Shown here piece by piece: positions 1-5,050 of a DNA stretch of 5,091 nucleotides (its first letter is position 1; every line of letters starts with the position of its first letter). The notes beneath the pieces were generated by a model. That model ran no database searches, was not told the DNA's origin, and was given only the letters and a program-made list of their open reading frames with translations. This stretch comes from Nitrospirota bacterium. Its GTDB lineage: Bacteria; Nitrospirota; Nitrospiria; Nitrospirales; Nitrospiraceae. The position numbers and the translations under genes were made by a program. The stretch is from positions 1 through 5,091 of the forward strand of contig VBOM01000224.1 in assembly GCA_005877535.1 (NCBI GenBank), read 5' to 3'.

Positions 1-1120
1 CGACTCCTGCAATCACGGTCGGCACCACCGCGCTCGCGATTACCGCCGCCACTAAAAAGGAATACTGCTCCTGAGATACAATGCCGTGCGAGAGGCCGAA
101 GAGAGACGCGATCGTGCCGAACGTCAGCCCGGTCGACATCATGAGGGTGTAATACCAGCGTTCATTTCTATCACGCCGAAAGAGTCCGATGACGGGATAG
201 AGGCCGAAAATTTTAGCGAGCACCTTCCCAACCAGGAGCGTGACGAAGACGAGAGGGGCTGCCAACAACGCCGGCAACGAGATCAGCGTCCCGGCTCGAA
301 GAAAATAGAAGGGCGTGAGAAATCCAACGGTCAATGTCCGCAGCCTTCGAACCCACTGAGCATCTCTCGCCGCGCTGCCCGCTAACACCATGCCTGCAAT
401 ATAAGCAGGAAGGACTGCCTCGCTGCCAGACCACAAGGCCAGCGCGCCTAACCCAAACAGGACGAGCATGATCCATTTCGTCCGGATCGCAGCGGTCCGG
501 TGCGCATACACCGTAGTGATCCAATGGGTGACTGTGGGGAGCGACCCCAGCACGACAGCGCTGGCGACAATGAAAACAATGGTCTTATAGGTGAAGGGCG
601 AAAATAACAGGCCTAGGGCAATGACGGTTCCCAGATCAGTAATGAAACAGGCGCCCAATATGCCTTTCCCAAAATTGGTCTTATTGAATCCGGTTTCCAA
701 CATAACCGCATACACCACGGCCATGGACGTTGTCGACAGCGCGACGCCGCAGAGCCAACTTGCCTGAACACTCCACCCTAGTAGATAGTAGGCGATCGCG
801 GCGCAGCCGAGAAACGGCGCGGCAAAGCTGACCATTCCGACCACCGTGACCTCCCTCAATTTCGTGCGGAGCACATCGGGGTCGAGTTCAGCCCCTGCAA
901 GAAACGTCAGGAAGACCGCTCCGGTGGCAGCCAGAAAACGAACCCATTCCTGATTCGCACCGAGAAAATCGGCATAACCAAGCCACGCAAGAACGGCGGC
1001 AGTGGCCACTCCCACACAGATTTCAATCAGGGCTATGGAGATGCGAATGTGGTAGGCGATCAGAGCAGAAACGACGGCTAGCGCAAGCCAGAGAGAAGCG
1101 ATGGTAAACAGCTGTTCCAT
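1..1120 (-). CDS. CPA2 (Kef/NapA-type) cation:proton antiporter, partial at 3' end
   Basis: An open frame runs from ATG at 1120-1118 to the left edge without a stop (373 codons seen), so the C-terminus is missing. AGGAGG at 1134-1129, 8 nt before the ATG, decides the start. The protein is an integral membrane exchanger with about 11-12 hydrophobic segments. Family signatures seen: FLAGAELDP at residues 73-81 (the common form is FLAGLELD), ALSTTSMAVVYAVM at 127-140 (the unwound-helix region of CPA2 antiporters), and ITDLGTV at 160-166, whose Asp162 should be the ion/proton-binding acidic residue. The position before it is Thr161, not the Asp, Asn or Gln usual in DD/ND/QD motifs. The frame ends near the expected end of the transport domain (about 380-400 residues); whether a TrkA/RCK domain follows cannot be seen. 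The leader carries a fluoride riboswitch, so a role in fluoride tolerance is inferred. The exact ion exchanged is not shown by the sequence. Confidence 0.93.
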   Translation of the reverse strand, partial: MEQLFTIASLWLALAVVSALIAYHIRISIALIEICVGVATAAVLAWLGYADFLGANQEWVRFLAATGAVFLTFLAGAELDPDVLRTKLREVTVVGMVSFAAPFLGCAAIAYYLLGWSVQASWLCGVALSTTSMAVVYAVMLETGFNKTNFGKGILGACFITDLGTVIALGLLFSPFTYKTIVFIVASAVVLGSLPTVTHWITTVYAHRTAAIRTKWIMLVLFGLGALALWSGSEAVLPAYIAGMVLAGSAARDAQWVRRLRTLTVGFLTPFYFLRAGTLISLPALLAAPLVFVTLLVGKVLAKIFGLYPVIGLFRRDRNERWYYTLMMSTGLTFGTIASLFGLSHGIVSQEQYSFLVAAVIASAVVPTVIAGV

Positions 1121-1164
1121 AGGGGAGTCCTCCTGGACGAACCGTGCCAGATCATCGTCCCGGC

Positions 1165-1190
1165 ACAAACAAACCGCATGCAGCGGTTGT
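1165..1190 (-). terminator. Candidate riboswitch-controlled attenuator hairpin
   Basis: On the minus strand AACCGC (1188-1183) and GCGGTT (1177-1172) form a 6-bp stem around the loop TGCAT. It can be lengthened by two pairs across a bulged U. A U-rich but interrupted tail (TTTGTTTGT) follows. It lies between the fluoride aptamer and the antiporter SD, the usual place of an expression platform. The stem is short and the U tract is broken by G, so termination may be weak. It could also be just a leader hairpin. Confidence 0.4.
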
Positions 1191-1225
1191 CACCTGACAC
1201 ATGACCACTCCGCAGCCATGACACT

Positions 1226-1284
1226 TGGCGTAGGAGTCATCAGCCCGATTAGGGCGGTTATTCGGGGGACTCCATCCCCTATCT
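1226..1284 (-). promoter_or_regulatory. Fluoride riboswitch (crcB motif) aptamer
   Basis: Read on the minus strand, the segment contains the crcB-motif landmarks in order. GGGG (1279-1276) pairs with CCCC around 1268-1264, enclosing AUGGAGU. Next comes the conserved AUAACCGCC (about 1261-1253). A hairpin GCCC-UAAUC-GGGC follows (1255-1243). Last is UGAUGACUCCUAC (1242-1230). The loop GGAGU (1273-1269) is complementary to ACUCC (1237-1233), giving the pseudoknot typical of this class. Fluoride riboswitches are known to bind F- through Mg2+ and to turn genes on; their regulons include crcB/Fluc, CLC-F and Na+/H+ antiporter genes. The antiporter start at 1120 lies 110 nt downstream on the same strand, which fits that association. 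I recognised this by consensus, not by a covariance search. Confidence 0.9.
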
Positions 1285-1292
1285 CTGATTAC

Positions 1293-1321
1293 ACTATACG
1301 GAAAATCCTAGCCTACAGGAA
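1293..1321 (-). promoter_or_regulatory. Candidate sigma-70 promoter of the riboswitch-antiporter transcript
   Basis: On the minus strand TATAGT (1298-1293) matches five of six positions of the -10 consensus. Transcription would start near 1286, only about 5 nt before the first stem base of the fluoride aptamer, exactly where a start is needed. The -35 is poor: TTCCTG at 1321-1316, 17 bp upstream, matches only two positions. The call rests mainly on the placement of the -10 box. Confidence 0.42.
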
Positions 1322-1439
1322 TTGATTTGTTCGGTGACCGTACTCACCGGCTTAACTTATCGGCACGAGGGGGGGAACGGCGCGTCCAGGTTCACTGTGG
1401 CAAATCGTGAGGGCAATCCAGTGGCAGCCGAGACAGCCC

Positions 1440-1573
1440 GGTTTGTCTGGTTGATCAGGTTTGTTTTGTTTTTCTGGTTCATCTGGTTTATCGGTTAGTC
1501 TGGTTCAACCAAATAAACAAGACAAACCAAACAAACCAATTAAACGAGACAGACCAGGCAGACCGAACAGACC
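1440..1573. repeat. Palindromic cluster of degenerate 9-bp repeats
   Basis: The left half (1440-1505) is a chain of about 8-9 bp units of the type GGTTTGTCT: ggtttgtct at 1440, ggttgatca at 1449, ggtttgttt at 1458, ggttcatct at 1476, ggtttatc at 1485 and ggttagtct at 1493. The centre is GGTT-C-AACC (1502-1510). The right half continues with reverse-complement units: agacaaacc at 1520, aaacaaacc at 1529, agacagacc at 1547, aggcagacc at 1556 and gaacagacc at 1565. One strand is G/T-rich then A/C-rich, so the RNA could fold into a long imperfect hairpin. I see no gene in it. It lies directly downstream of the DUF3422 gene and 120 bp or more upstream of the antiporter promoter. Confidence 0.85.
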
Positions 1574-1588
1574 AAATGAACAAGATAG

Positions 1589-1613
1589 GCTGGCGGACTT
1601 TTTCAGCACCCTG
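1589..1613. repeat. Putative dispersed intergenic repeat block abutting the DUF3422 stop codon
   Basis: The block begins GCTGGCGGACTTTTTCAG and ends at the base next to the DUF3422 stop codon (1616-1614). From memory, closely similar sequences (GCTGAAAAAGTCCGCCAGC on the other strand) recur between genes in Nitrospira genomes, often next to the 9-bp repeat palindrome seen here. Within this window it occurs once, so its repeat nature is recalled rather than shown. It could also supply the 3' end of the DUF3422 transcript. Confidence 0.5.
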
Positions 1614-2993
1614 TTAGGCCTGAGGCTTCCCTGATACCGGAGGCGTGGATTCGCCGGAGAATTTCTTGTGGAGAAGTTTTCGTCCGAGGATCGTAATCCC
1701 CAATGCGAGACCTAGCGAGAACGGAACGAACAATGCGGCGGCAATATCCGCATTGCCGAGCCACCCCATCTCATGAAGACCCTTGAAGATATAGGCCATG
1801 AGCCCGCTGAGATAATAGGCAATCACGATAACCGACAATCCTTCGACAGTATACTGGAGGATGGCCTGGCTCTTCGTCGTCTTGTCGACGCTGATCAAGA
1901 GCGTCAGGTTCTGGGATTGGAGCATGAGATCAACGCGGGCGCGAATAATAGAGATCGTCCCTTCAAAACCGCTGCGAAGGGTGTCCATCCGCTTCAGGAG
2001 TTGTTGATTGCCCTCCGCCACCCCAGTGATCCCGCTGAGGACATACTCAGAGATAGGACGGTACAGGGGGAGCGCACGTTCGTCGAGTGACGCCAACGTT
2101 CGATGCACGATCTTGTCATAAGGCACAGAGGCGGACAGCTCGAAATGCAACTTACTGGACAGCCGAGTGGTTTTTAACCAGTCTTGCGTCAGCCCATTGA
2201 GCCAACGCTGTAGGGCCAGGGAGTCGGCATGGCCGATATGTCCGCTGATGATTTCACGCTGCTTCAAGTGCACCTGCTCGAACTTGTAGGCCTGATCGAT
2301 CGCAGCCGAAAACAACGGCTTTTGCATGAGCAACAAATGGTAGTAGGTTTCGATCCGGACAATGGCATCCACGATGTCCTTCAGATGAGAGCTGCTGGAC
2401 CTGCCAGACCCTACACTGACCCAATAACGCTCACGCCCATGCTCGTCCGGTGTGAAGCTGGTGACCAGCGCGGTCTCCTCATCGAGAATCCGGCTGCCAT
2501 ACATGACAGGGCCGGGAAGCTGAGAGCGCAACGCCTCACTTCCTGGCAACGGTTTGATCATCAGCAGCATATCCAAACGGCACACTTCCGCACCGAGCGG
2601 AATGATCGGAGACCGGTACTGCGGAAAGGTCATCGGGCCAAAGGTCACCTCCCCAGCGTGGTTGGAGGTAATATGCCAGGTTTGATAACTGTAGTACTCC
2701 GTGTGTGCTTCCCAGATCAGAATCAGCCGATCGCCGCTCGCTTCCACCTTCACGCCATAGCCAAACGTGTCATGGATGGCCATCGCGTCTGCGGAGATCT
2801 TGAAGACCCCCAGAAGAGACCTGAACTCGTCACGGCTCGCCGGCCGCTGCACCGGCGGGTCGATCATGCGAAACGCTTTGTAGTGCACGTGCGCAGGGGC
2901 TCGCAGCCACTGGGCCAAGGGCATCTGTGGCCGCTCATGCAGCTTCCGAATAAGCTCGTCGGCATCCGGCTTGGCAATCTCAGGCTCAGTCAT
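1614..2993 (-). CDS. DUF3422 family membrane-anchored protein
   Basis: This is a complete 459-residue protein, close to the usual length of the DUF3422 family; its biochemical function is unknown. Family features seen: an N-terminal ELIRKLHERP (residues 13-22) followed by RAPAHVHY (31-38), WEAHTEYYSYQTW (94-106), a coiled-coil-prone helical middle and C-terminal half (about 205-365), and the highly conserved block RVDLMLQSQNLTLL (353-366) leading to QYTVEGLSVIVIAYYLSGL (380-398). Two C-terminal transmembrane helices are predicted at about 384-404 and 416-436, with a basic tail, so most of the protein should be a soluble domain anchored at its C-terminus. The SD before ATG 2993 is weak (AGGG, 7 nt upstream); no in-frame alternative start was found nearby upstream. 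The gene is followed immediately by repeat DNA and has no operon partner in the window. Confidence 0.93.
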   Translation of the reverse strand: MTEPEIAKPDADELIRKLHERPQMPLAQWLRAPAHVHYKAFRMIDPPVQRPASRDEFRSLLGVFKISADAMAIHDTFGYGVKVEASGDRLILIWEAHTEYYSYQTWHITSNHAGEVTFGPMTFPQYRSPIIPLGAEVCRLDMLLMIKPLPGSEALRSQLPGPVMYGSRILDEETALVTSFTPDEHGRERYWVSVGSGRSSSSHLKDIVDAIVRIETYYHLLLMQKPLFSAAIDQAYKFEQVHLKQREIISGHIGHADSLALQRWLNGLTQDWLKTTRLSSKLHFELSASVPYDKIVHRTLASLDERALPLYRPISEYVLSGITGVAEGNQQLLKRMDTLRSGFEGTISIIRARVDLMLQSQNLTLLISVDKTTKSQAILQYTVEGLSVIVIAYYLSGLMAYIFKGLHEMGWLGNADIAAALFVPFSLGLALGITILGRKLLHKKFSGESTPPVSGKPQA

Positions 2994-3060
2994 GCGATGA
3001 CCCTGCGAGGTGAAAAGTGGAACGAGAAACGGTTCCAGGCTACTGACTTGTGAGCAACCC

Positions 3061-3066
3061 TGTCAA
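3061..3066 (-). promoter_or_regulatory. Possible -35 element for DUF3422
   Basis: On the minus strand a perfect TTGACA (3066-3061) lies about 70 bp before the DUF3422 start. At the right distance downstream only TAGCCT is available as -10 (three of six matches, 18-bp spacing), so the promoter is doubtful. No better -35/-10 pair was found close to the gene. Confidence 0.25.
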
Positions 3067-3085
3067 ATGATCGTCAGTCAGTGCA

Positions 3086-3133
3086 TGAATTGATTCATTG
3101 ATTCAATGGTGCAATGGATCAATCGTCAATCAT
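3086..3133. repeat. Degenerate 8-bp tandem repeat tract
   Basis: ATTGATTC occurs twice in tandem (3089-3104). It is followed by drifting 8-bp copies (aatggtgc, aatggatc, aatcgtca, aatcatcc), and the whole tract can be read with an 8-bp period of TTCAATGG-like units. The tract also contains the palindrome ATTGA-T-TCAAT. It lies upstream of DUF3422 and has no coding potential. Confidence 0.6.
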
Positions 3134-3388
3134 CCTGCGAGAGACGCGTCACGGGTGTTGAGAACGACACATTGGAGAAAGCGCGCCCCTAAATAAAGAG
3201 GCTGGCTTGGCAGCCTTAGGTCGGGCGGTAAGCAAACCGAATTTTATAGCATCCTACTTGCGCATGGAGAATTGACGCCCCTGATTAAATCGTCCTACGT
3301 TCACGATTCGTCCTCAGACTGGGGAAGGAATTCAACTACGCCGCGCGACCGGTCATAAAAGAAAGACTCCATACCATATTACGTCAAA
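3134..3388. other. Intergenic stretch without recognisable gene
   Basis: No frame here has coding character, and I recognise no RNA gene. The only clear structure is a 6-bp hairpin, AGGCTG (3199-3204) with CAGCCT (3211-3216) around a 6-nt loop. It has no T-run after it on the plus strand, so it is not a convincing terminator. Two TCGTCCT words near 3290 and 3309 may be chance. Confidence 0.5.
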
Positions 3389-3410
3389 ACTTAGGTATTA
3401 ATATGCAAGT
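3389..3410. promoter_or_regulatory. 22-bp dyad-symmetric candidate operator
   Basis: The site reads ACTT-AGG-TATTAATA-TGC-AAGT: the outer four bases of each arm and the central eight are perfectly palindromic, and only the two 3-bp spacers break symmetry. Length and symmetry fit binding by a dimeric regulator; the LuxR/FixJ output-domain class is one possibility, but the protein is unknown. It lies about 210 bp upstream of the lipoprotein start and could act at a distance. Confidence 0.45.
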
Positions 3411-3436
3411 AATGGTTCCCTTATTTGGGAGTCCAT

Positions 3437-3474
3437 ACGTGCCAATTTCCGTCTTCTGACGTGCCAATTTCCGT
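3437..3474. repeat. Two 16-bp direct repeats with 22-bp period
   Basis: ACGTGCCAATTTCCGT occurs identically at 3437-3452 and 3459-3474, separated by 6 bp. The 22-bp period is about two helical turns, so both copies face the same side of DNA. This would suit cooperative binding of a regulator upstream of the lipoprotein operon. Tandem repeats of this style also occur at the ends of some insertion sequences (IS21 family), so a leftover IS end is an alternative; no transposase is seen nearby. Confidence 0.7.
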
Positions 3475-3503
3475 ACTCCTACCGCTCACACAAGGACAGT
3501 CAA

Positions 3504-3548
3504 GCGACAATTCCTGGCATCGCATGGCCCTCGCGCCTGGATTGTCGC
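3504..3548. promoter_or_regulatory. Widely spaced 8-bp inverted repeat, candidate activator site
   Basis: GCGACAAT (3504-3511) and ATTGTCGC (3541-3548) are perfect inverted copies 29 bp apart. Relative to the putative sigma-54 start near 3607 they lie at about -103 to -59, a normal region for enhancer-binding activators. As RNA they could close a long hairpin whose loop contains a smaller GGCAT/ATGGCC pairing. No T-run follows, so a terminator role is unlikely. Confidence 0.4.
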
Positions 3549-3580
3549 GGGTATTGGCCGCACAAAATCGTATTGCATGA

Positions 3581-3595
3581 TGGCACGGCGATTGC
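3581..3595 (+). promoter_or_regulatory. Candidate sigma-54 (-24/-12) promoter
   Basis: TGGCACGGCGATTGC matches the RpoN consensus TGGCAC-N5-TTGC at every specified position, with GG and GC elements at the required spacing. Transcription would begin near 3606-3608. That start falls inside the AGGAGG at 3604-3609, so a sigma-54 transcript would favour the later ATG at 3655 of the lipoprotein gene, while the GTG at 3619 needs an upstream promoter. Sigma-54 genes need an enhancer-binding activator; the repeats at 3389-3548 are candidate sites. Confidence 0.55.
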
Positions 3596-3618
3596 GCCTT
3601 CGCAGGAGGACAGGATGG

Positions 3619-4182
3619 GTGCCGAGACCATCCCGAGCAGTACAAAAGATTGCTATGAAGATCATGATAATTGTGCGCCCAGGAATAATTGCGGCACTGT
3701 TTCCTCTCAATCTCGCTGTGCTGTCCGGCTGTGGACCAGCGATATCCGACAACGCGTCGAACTCGGAACCCCGCGCTAGCCTGGGTGCGCCGGCCAAATC
3801 GCGACCCGTCTTACAGGGCACTGCGGTACCACTCAACGGCCCATTCGCTCTGGCGGCGAGCCCCGGGCCTCTCACCGGAATTGCCTGGTCGAACCAGGCG
3901 CCAGTAGCAAACCAAGAAGGGCCGGCGCCGATGCCGAAGCAGTTGGTCTTGCCTACCTGGATTGCGCAGGACTTGGATGCTCCGGAGGTATCCGTGCGGC
4001 TCCAGGCCCTGGATTTGTGGGCGCGGCAGGGAGCCAAGGCACCATTGGACCCGCTGGTTGTCGCACTGGATGACGAGGAGGACGACGTGCGGGCAAAGGC
4101 AATCGCGATCATCGAACGGAACTGGGCGATCGAGCAGGAGGGGGAGCCCGAGGCAGAGAAGCAGGGCAGGGTCGAGAGATAA
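3619..4182 (+). CDS. Small HEAT-like lipoprotein
   Basis: The preferred start is GTG at 3619, 9 nt after a strong AGGAGG (3604-3609), giving 187 residues. The alternative ATG at 3655 (175 residues) lacks a clear SD but leaves a neater signal peptide beginning MKIMIIVRPG. Either way a hydrophobic stretch ends in the lipobox LSGC (Cys at residue 38 from the GTG), so the mature protein should be lipid-anchored in the envelope; Gly follows the Cys. A low-complexity Ala/Pro/Gly/Ser region of about 70 residues acts as a linker. A C-terminal helical pair (residues about 113-169) reads like one to two HEAT repeats: EVSVRLQALDLWARQG, then LDPLVVALDDEEDDVRAKAI. The tail is very acidic and Glu-rich. HEAT repeats commonly bind partner proteins; the partner is unknown, the downstream DUF1566 protein being a guess. 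The gene is probably co-transcribed with that neighbour. Confidence 0.8.
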   Translation: MPRPSRAVQKIAMKIMIIVRPGIIAALFPLNLAVLSGCGPAISDNASNSEPRASLGAPAKSRPVLQGTAVPLNGPFALAASPGPLTGIAWSNQAPVANQEGPAPMPKQLVLPTWIAQDLDAPEVSVRLQALDLWARQGAKAPLDPLVVALDDEEDDVRAKAIAIIERNWAIEQEGEPEAEKQGRVER

Positions 4183-4222
4183 GGGGGCACACGCAAGGCA
4201 AGAGACAAACGCTTCACGAAAA

Positions 4223-4245
4223 ACGCGTCCCGCATGAAGACGCGT
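4223..4245. repeat. Paired ACGCGT palindromes between the two envelope genes
   Basis: ACGCGT occurs at 4223-4228 and 4240-4245, 11 bp apart. Each copy is its own reverse complement, so the pair can form a 6-bp hairpin. There is no T-run, so it does not look like a terminator separating the two genes. It may be an mRNA processing or stability element, or chance. Confidence 0.3.
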
Positions 4246-4297
4246 AGCCTAGAGACAGTCAGCCGGTGCAGTCGTTACATCACCAAGGAGGAACATC

Positions 4298-4987
4298 ATG
4301 ATGCAAGGCAGATGGAGCAGATCGCTGAGTGGAGTCGGGGCGGCGGTCCTCATCGGAGGCCTGGTCCTGACGAACTACGGCGGAGGGAGCATGCCCGCGG
4401 AGGCGCAGGACCAACAGCATAATGAAGCGTACAGCTATCCGAACCCGTTCAGGCAAATCCTGGACAAACTCAACGATGTCCTCGCGAAGCTCAACAGCGG
4501 TGGAACTACAGGTGGAGGCGGGGCAACGAGCGCCGCGGGGAATTACACGATGCGGTGGGACACACGCAATGCGTCGGCATCGCGCTTTACCGTCTTGACG
4601 GACTTTGGCGGCGCGGCTGTGAGGGACAACAACACCGGGCTGGTGTGGGAACAATCGCCGTCCACGATGGCCACGTGGACCGATGCCCGACTCCTATGTA
4701 TCGACAAGCCTGTCGGGGGCACGCGCGGGTGGCGGCTACCCTCGGTGTCGGAATTGGCGAGTCTGATCGACCCGTCGTTGCCGGCACCGTTTGTTCCGGC
4801 AGTGTTTACAGGGGTCGAGCAGATGGCCCCCTACTGGTCTGCGACGGCAAATGCGGATAATACTTCTACTTCTGCTACCAGCAAGTTAAGCGTGAACTTC
4901 CAGGATGGCCAGGTGGGCGTCAGCAGCAAGTCCACCCCCAACTTCTTCTGGTGTGTGCGCGGTCCGATGAACGAGGCTGCGTATTAA
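4298..4987 (+). CDS. Secreted DUF1566 (Lcl C-terminal) domain protein
   Basis: The protein has 229 residues. AAGGAGG at 4285-4291 lies 6 nt before ATG 4298 (9 nt before an equally possible ATG at 4301). A signal peptide is visible: basic RWSRS at 5-9, a hydrophobic core at about 12-25, and a likely cut after AEA at 34-36. The mature protein starts with an amphipathic helix (about 50-66, ILDKLNDVLAKLN), then a Gly/Thr-rich linker (68-76), then a DUF1566 domain (about 82-221). Domain hallmarks seen: NTGLVWE (112-118), W127 with A130 and C134, GWRLPSVSELASLIDP (144-159), YWSAT (179-183), and the terminal WCVRG (218-222). C134 and C219 could form a disulfide. DUF1566 domains occur in secreted or surface proteins; no enzymatic function is established. 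I see no membrane anchor or sorting signal after the domain. From memory, this architecture is multi-copy in Nitrospira. Confidence 0.9.
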   Translation: MMQGRWSRSLSGVGAAVLIGGLVLTNYGGGSMPAEAQDQQHNEAYSYPNPFRQILDKLNDVLAKLNSGGTTGGGGATSAAGNYTMRWDTRNASASRFTVLTDFGGAAVRDNNTGLVWEQSPSTMATWTDARLLCIDKPVGGTRGWRLPSVSELASLIDPSLPAPFVPAVFTGVEQMAPYWSATANADNTSTSATSKLSVNFQDGQVGVSSKSTPNFFWCVRGPMNEAAY

Positions 4988-5017
4988 GAATTCAGCGTTT
5001 GAAGTGAGTTGATGATT

Positions 5018-5050
5018 GAGGGGCAGGGGGCCTACGCCCTCTGCCCCTTT
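5018..5050 (+). terminator. Rho-independent terminator after the DUF1566 gene
   Basis: GGGGCAGGGGGC (5020-5031) and GCCCTCTGCCCC (5036-5047) form a 12-bp stem with one G-U wobble and the 4-nt loop CTAC. A5019 pairs with T5048, and a short T-run (5048-5050) follows. It begins 31 nt after the stop codon and is strong by its GC content, although the U tract is short. No terminator was seen after the lipoprotein gene, so this one probably ends a two-gene transcript. Confidence 0.82.

Noticed and set aside
86..524. Open frames on both strands inside the antiporter
   Set aside because: The minus-strand frame from 1120 gives a continuous antiporter with conserved motifs across this region. The others are out of frame and strongly polar.
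1144..1166. Second leader hairpin GTGCC/GGCAC before the antiporter SD
   Set aside because: Only five pairs close a 13-nt loop; it is too weak to list as a separate element, although it may form in the leader.
1101..1325. 74-codon plus-strand frame across the antiporter leader
   Set aside because: It runs antisense to the fluoride aptamer and the antiporter start, has no SD, and has no recognisable protein character.
1440..1573. CRISPR array
   Set aside because: The units are only 8-9 bp, degenerate, without unique spacers, and they invert at the centre. This is a palindromic minisatellite.
2229..3053. 274-codon open frame on the plus strand
   Set aside because: It lies antisense to the DUF3422 gene, whose protein matches its family over the full length. 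The plus-strand translation has no domain character and is rich in Arg, His and Gln, as expected of a shadow frame.
3199..3216. Intrinsic terminator or riboswitch near the hairpin AGGCTG/CAGCCT
   Set aside because: The stem is only 6 bp without a following T-run, and the surrounding bases match no riboswitch class that I recognise.
3421..3645. 74-codon minus-strand frame in the regulatory region
   Set aside because: It has no SD and a biased Cys/Pro/His composition, and it overlaps the direct repeats and sigma-54 site; there is no coding support.
3486..4235. 249-codon open frame on the minus strand
   Set aside because: It is antisense to the lipoprotein gene, with low-complexity Ser-rich runs and no signature. 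The plus strand has the signal peptide, lipobox and SD.
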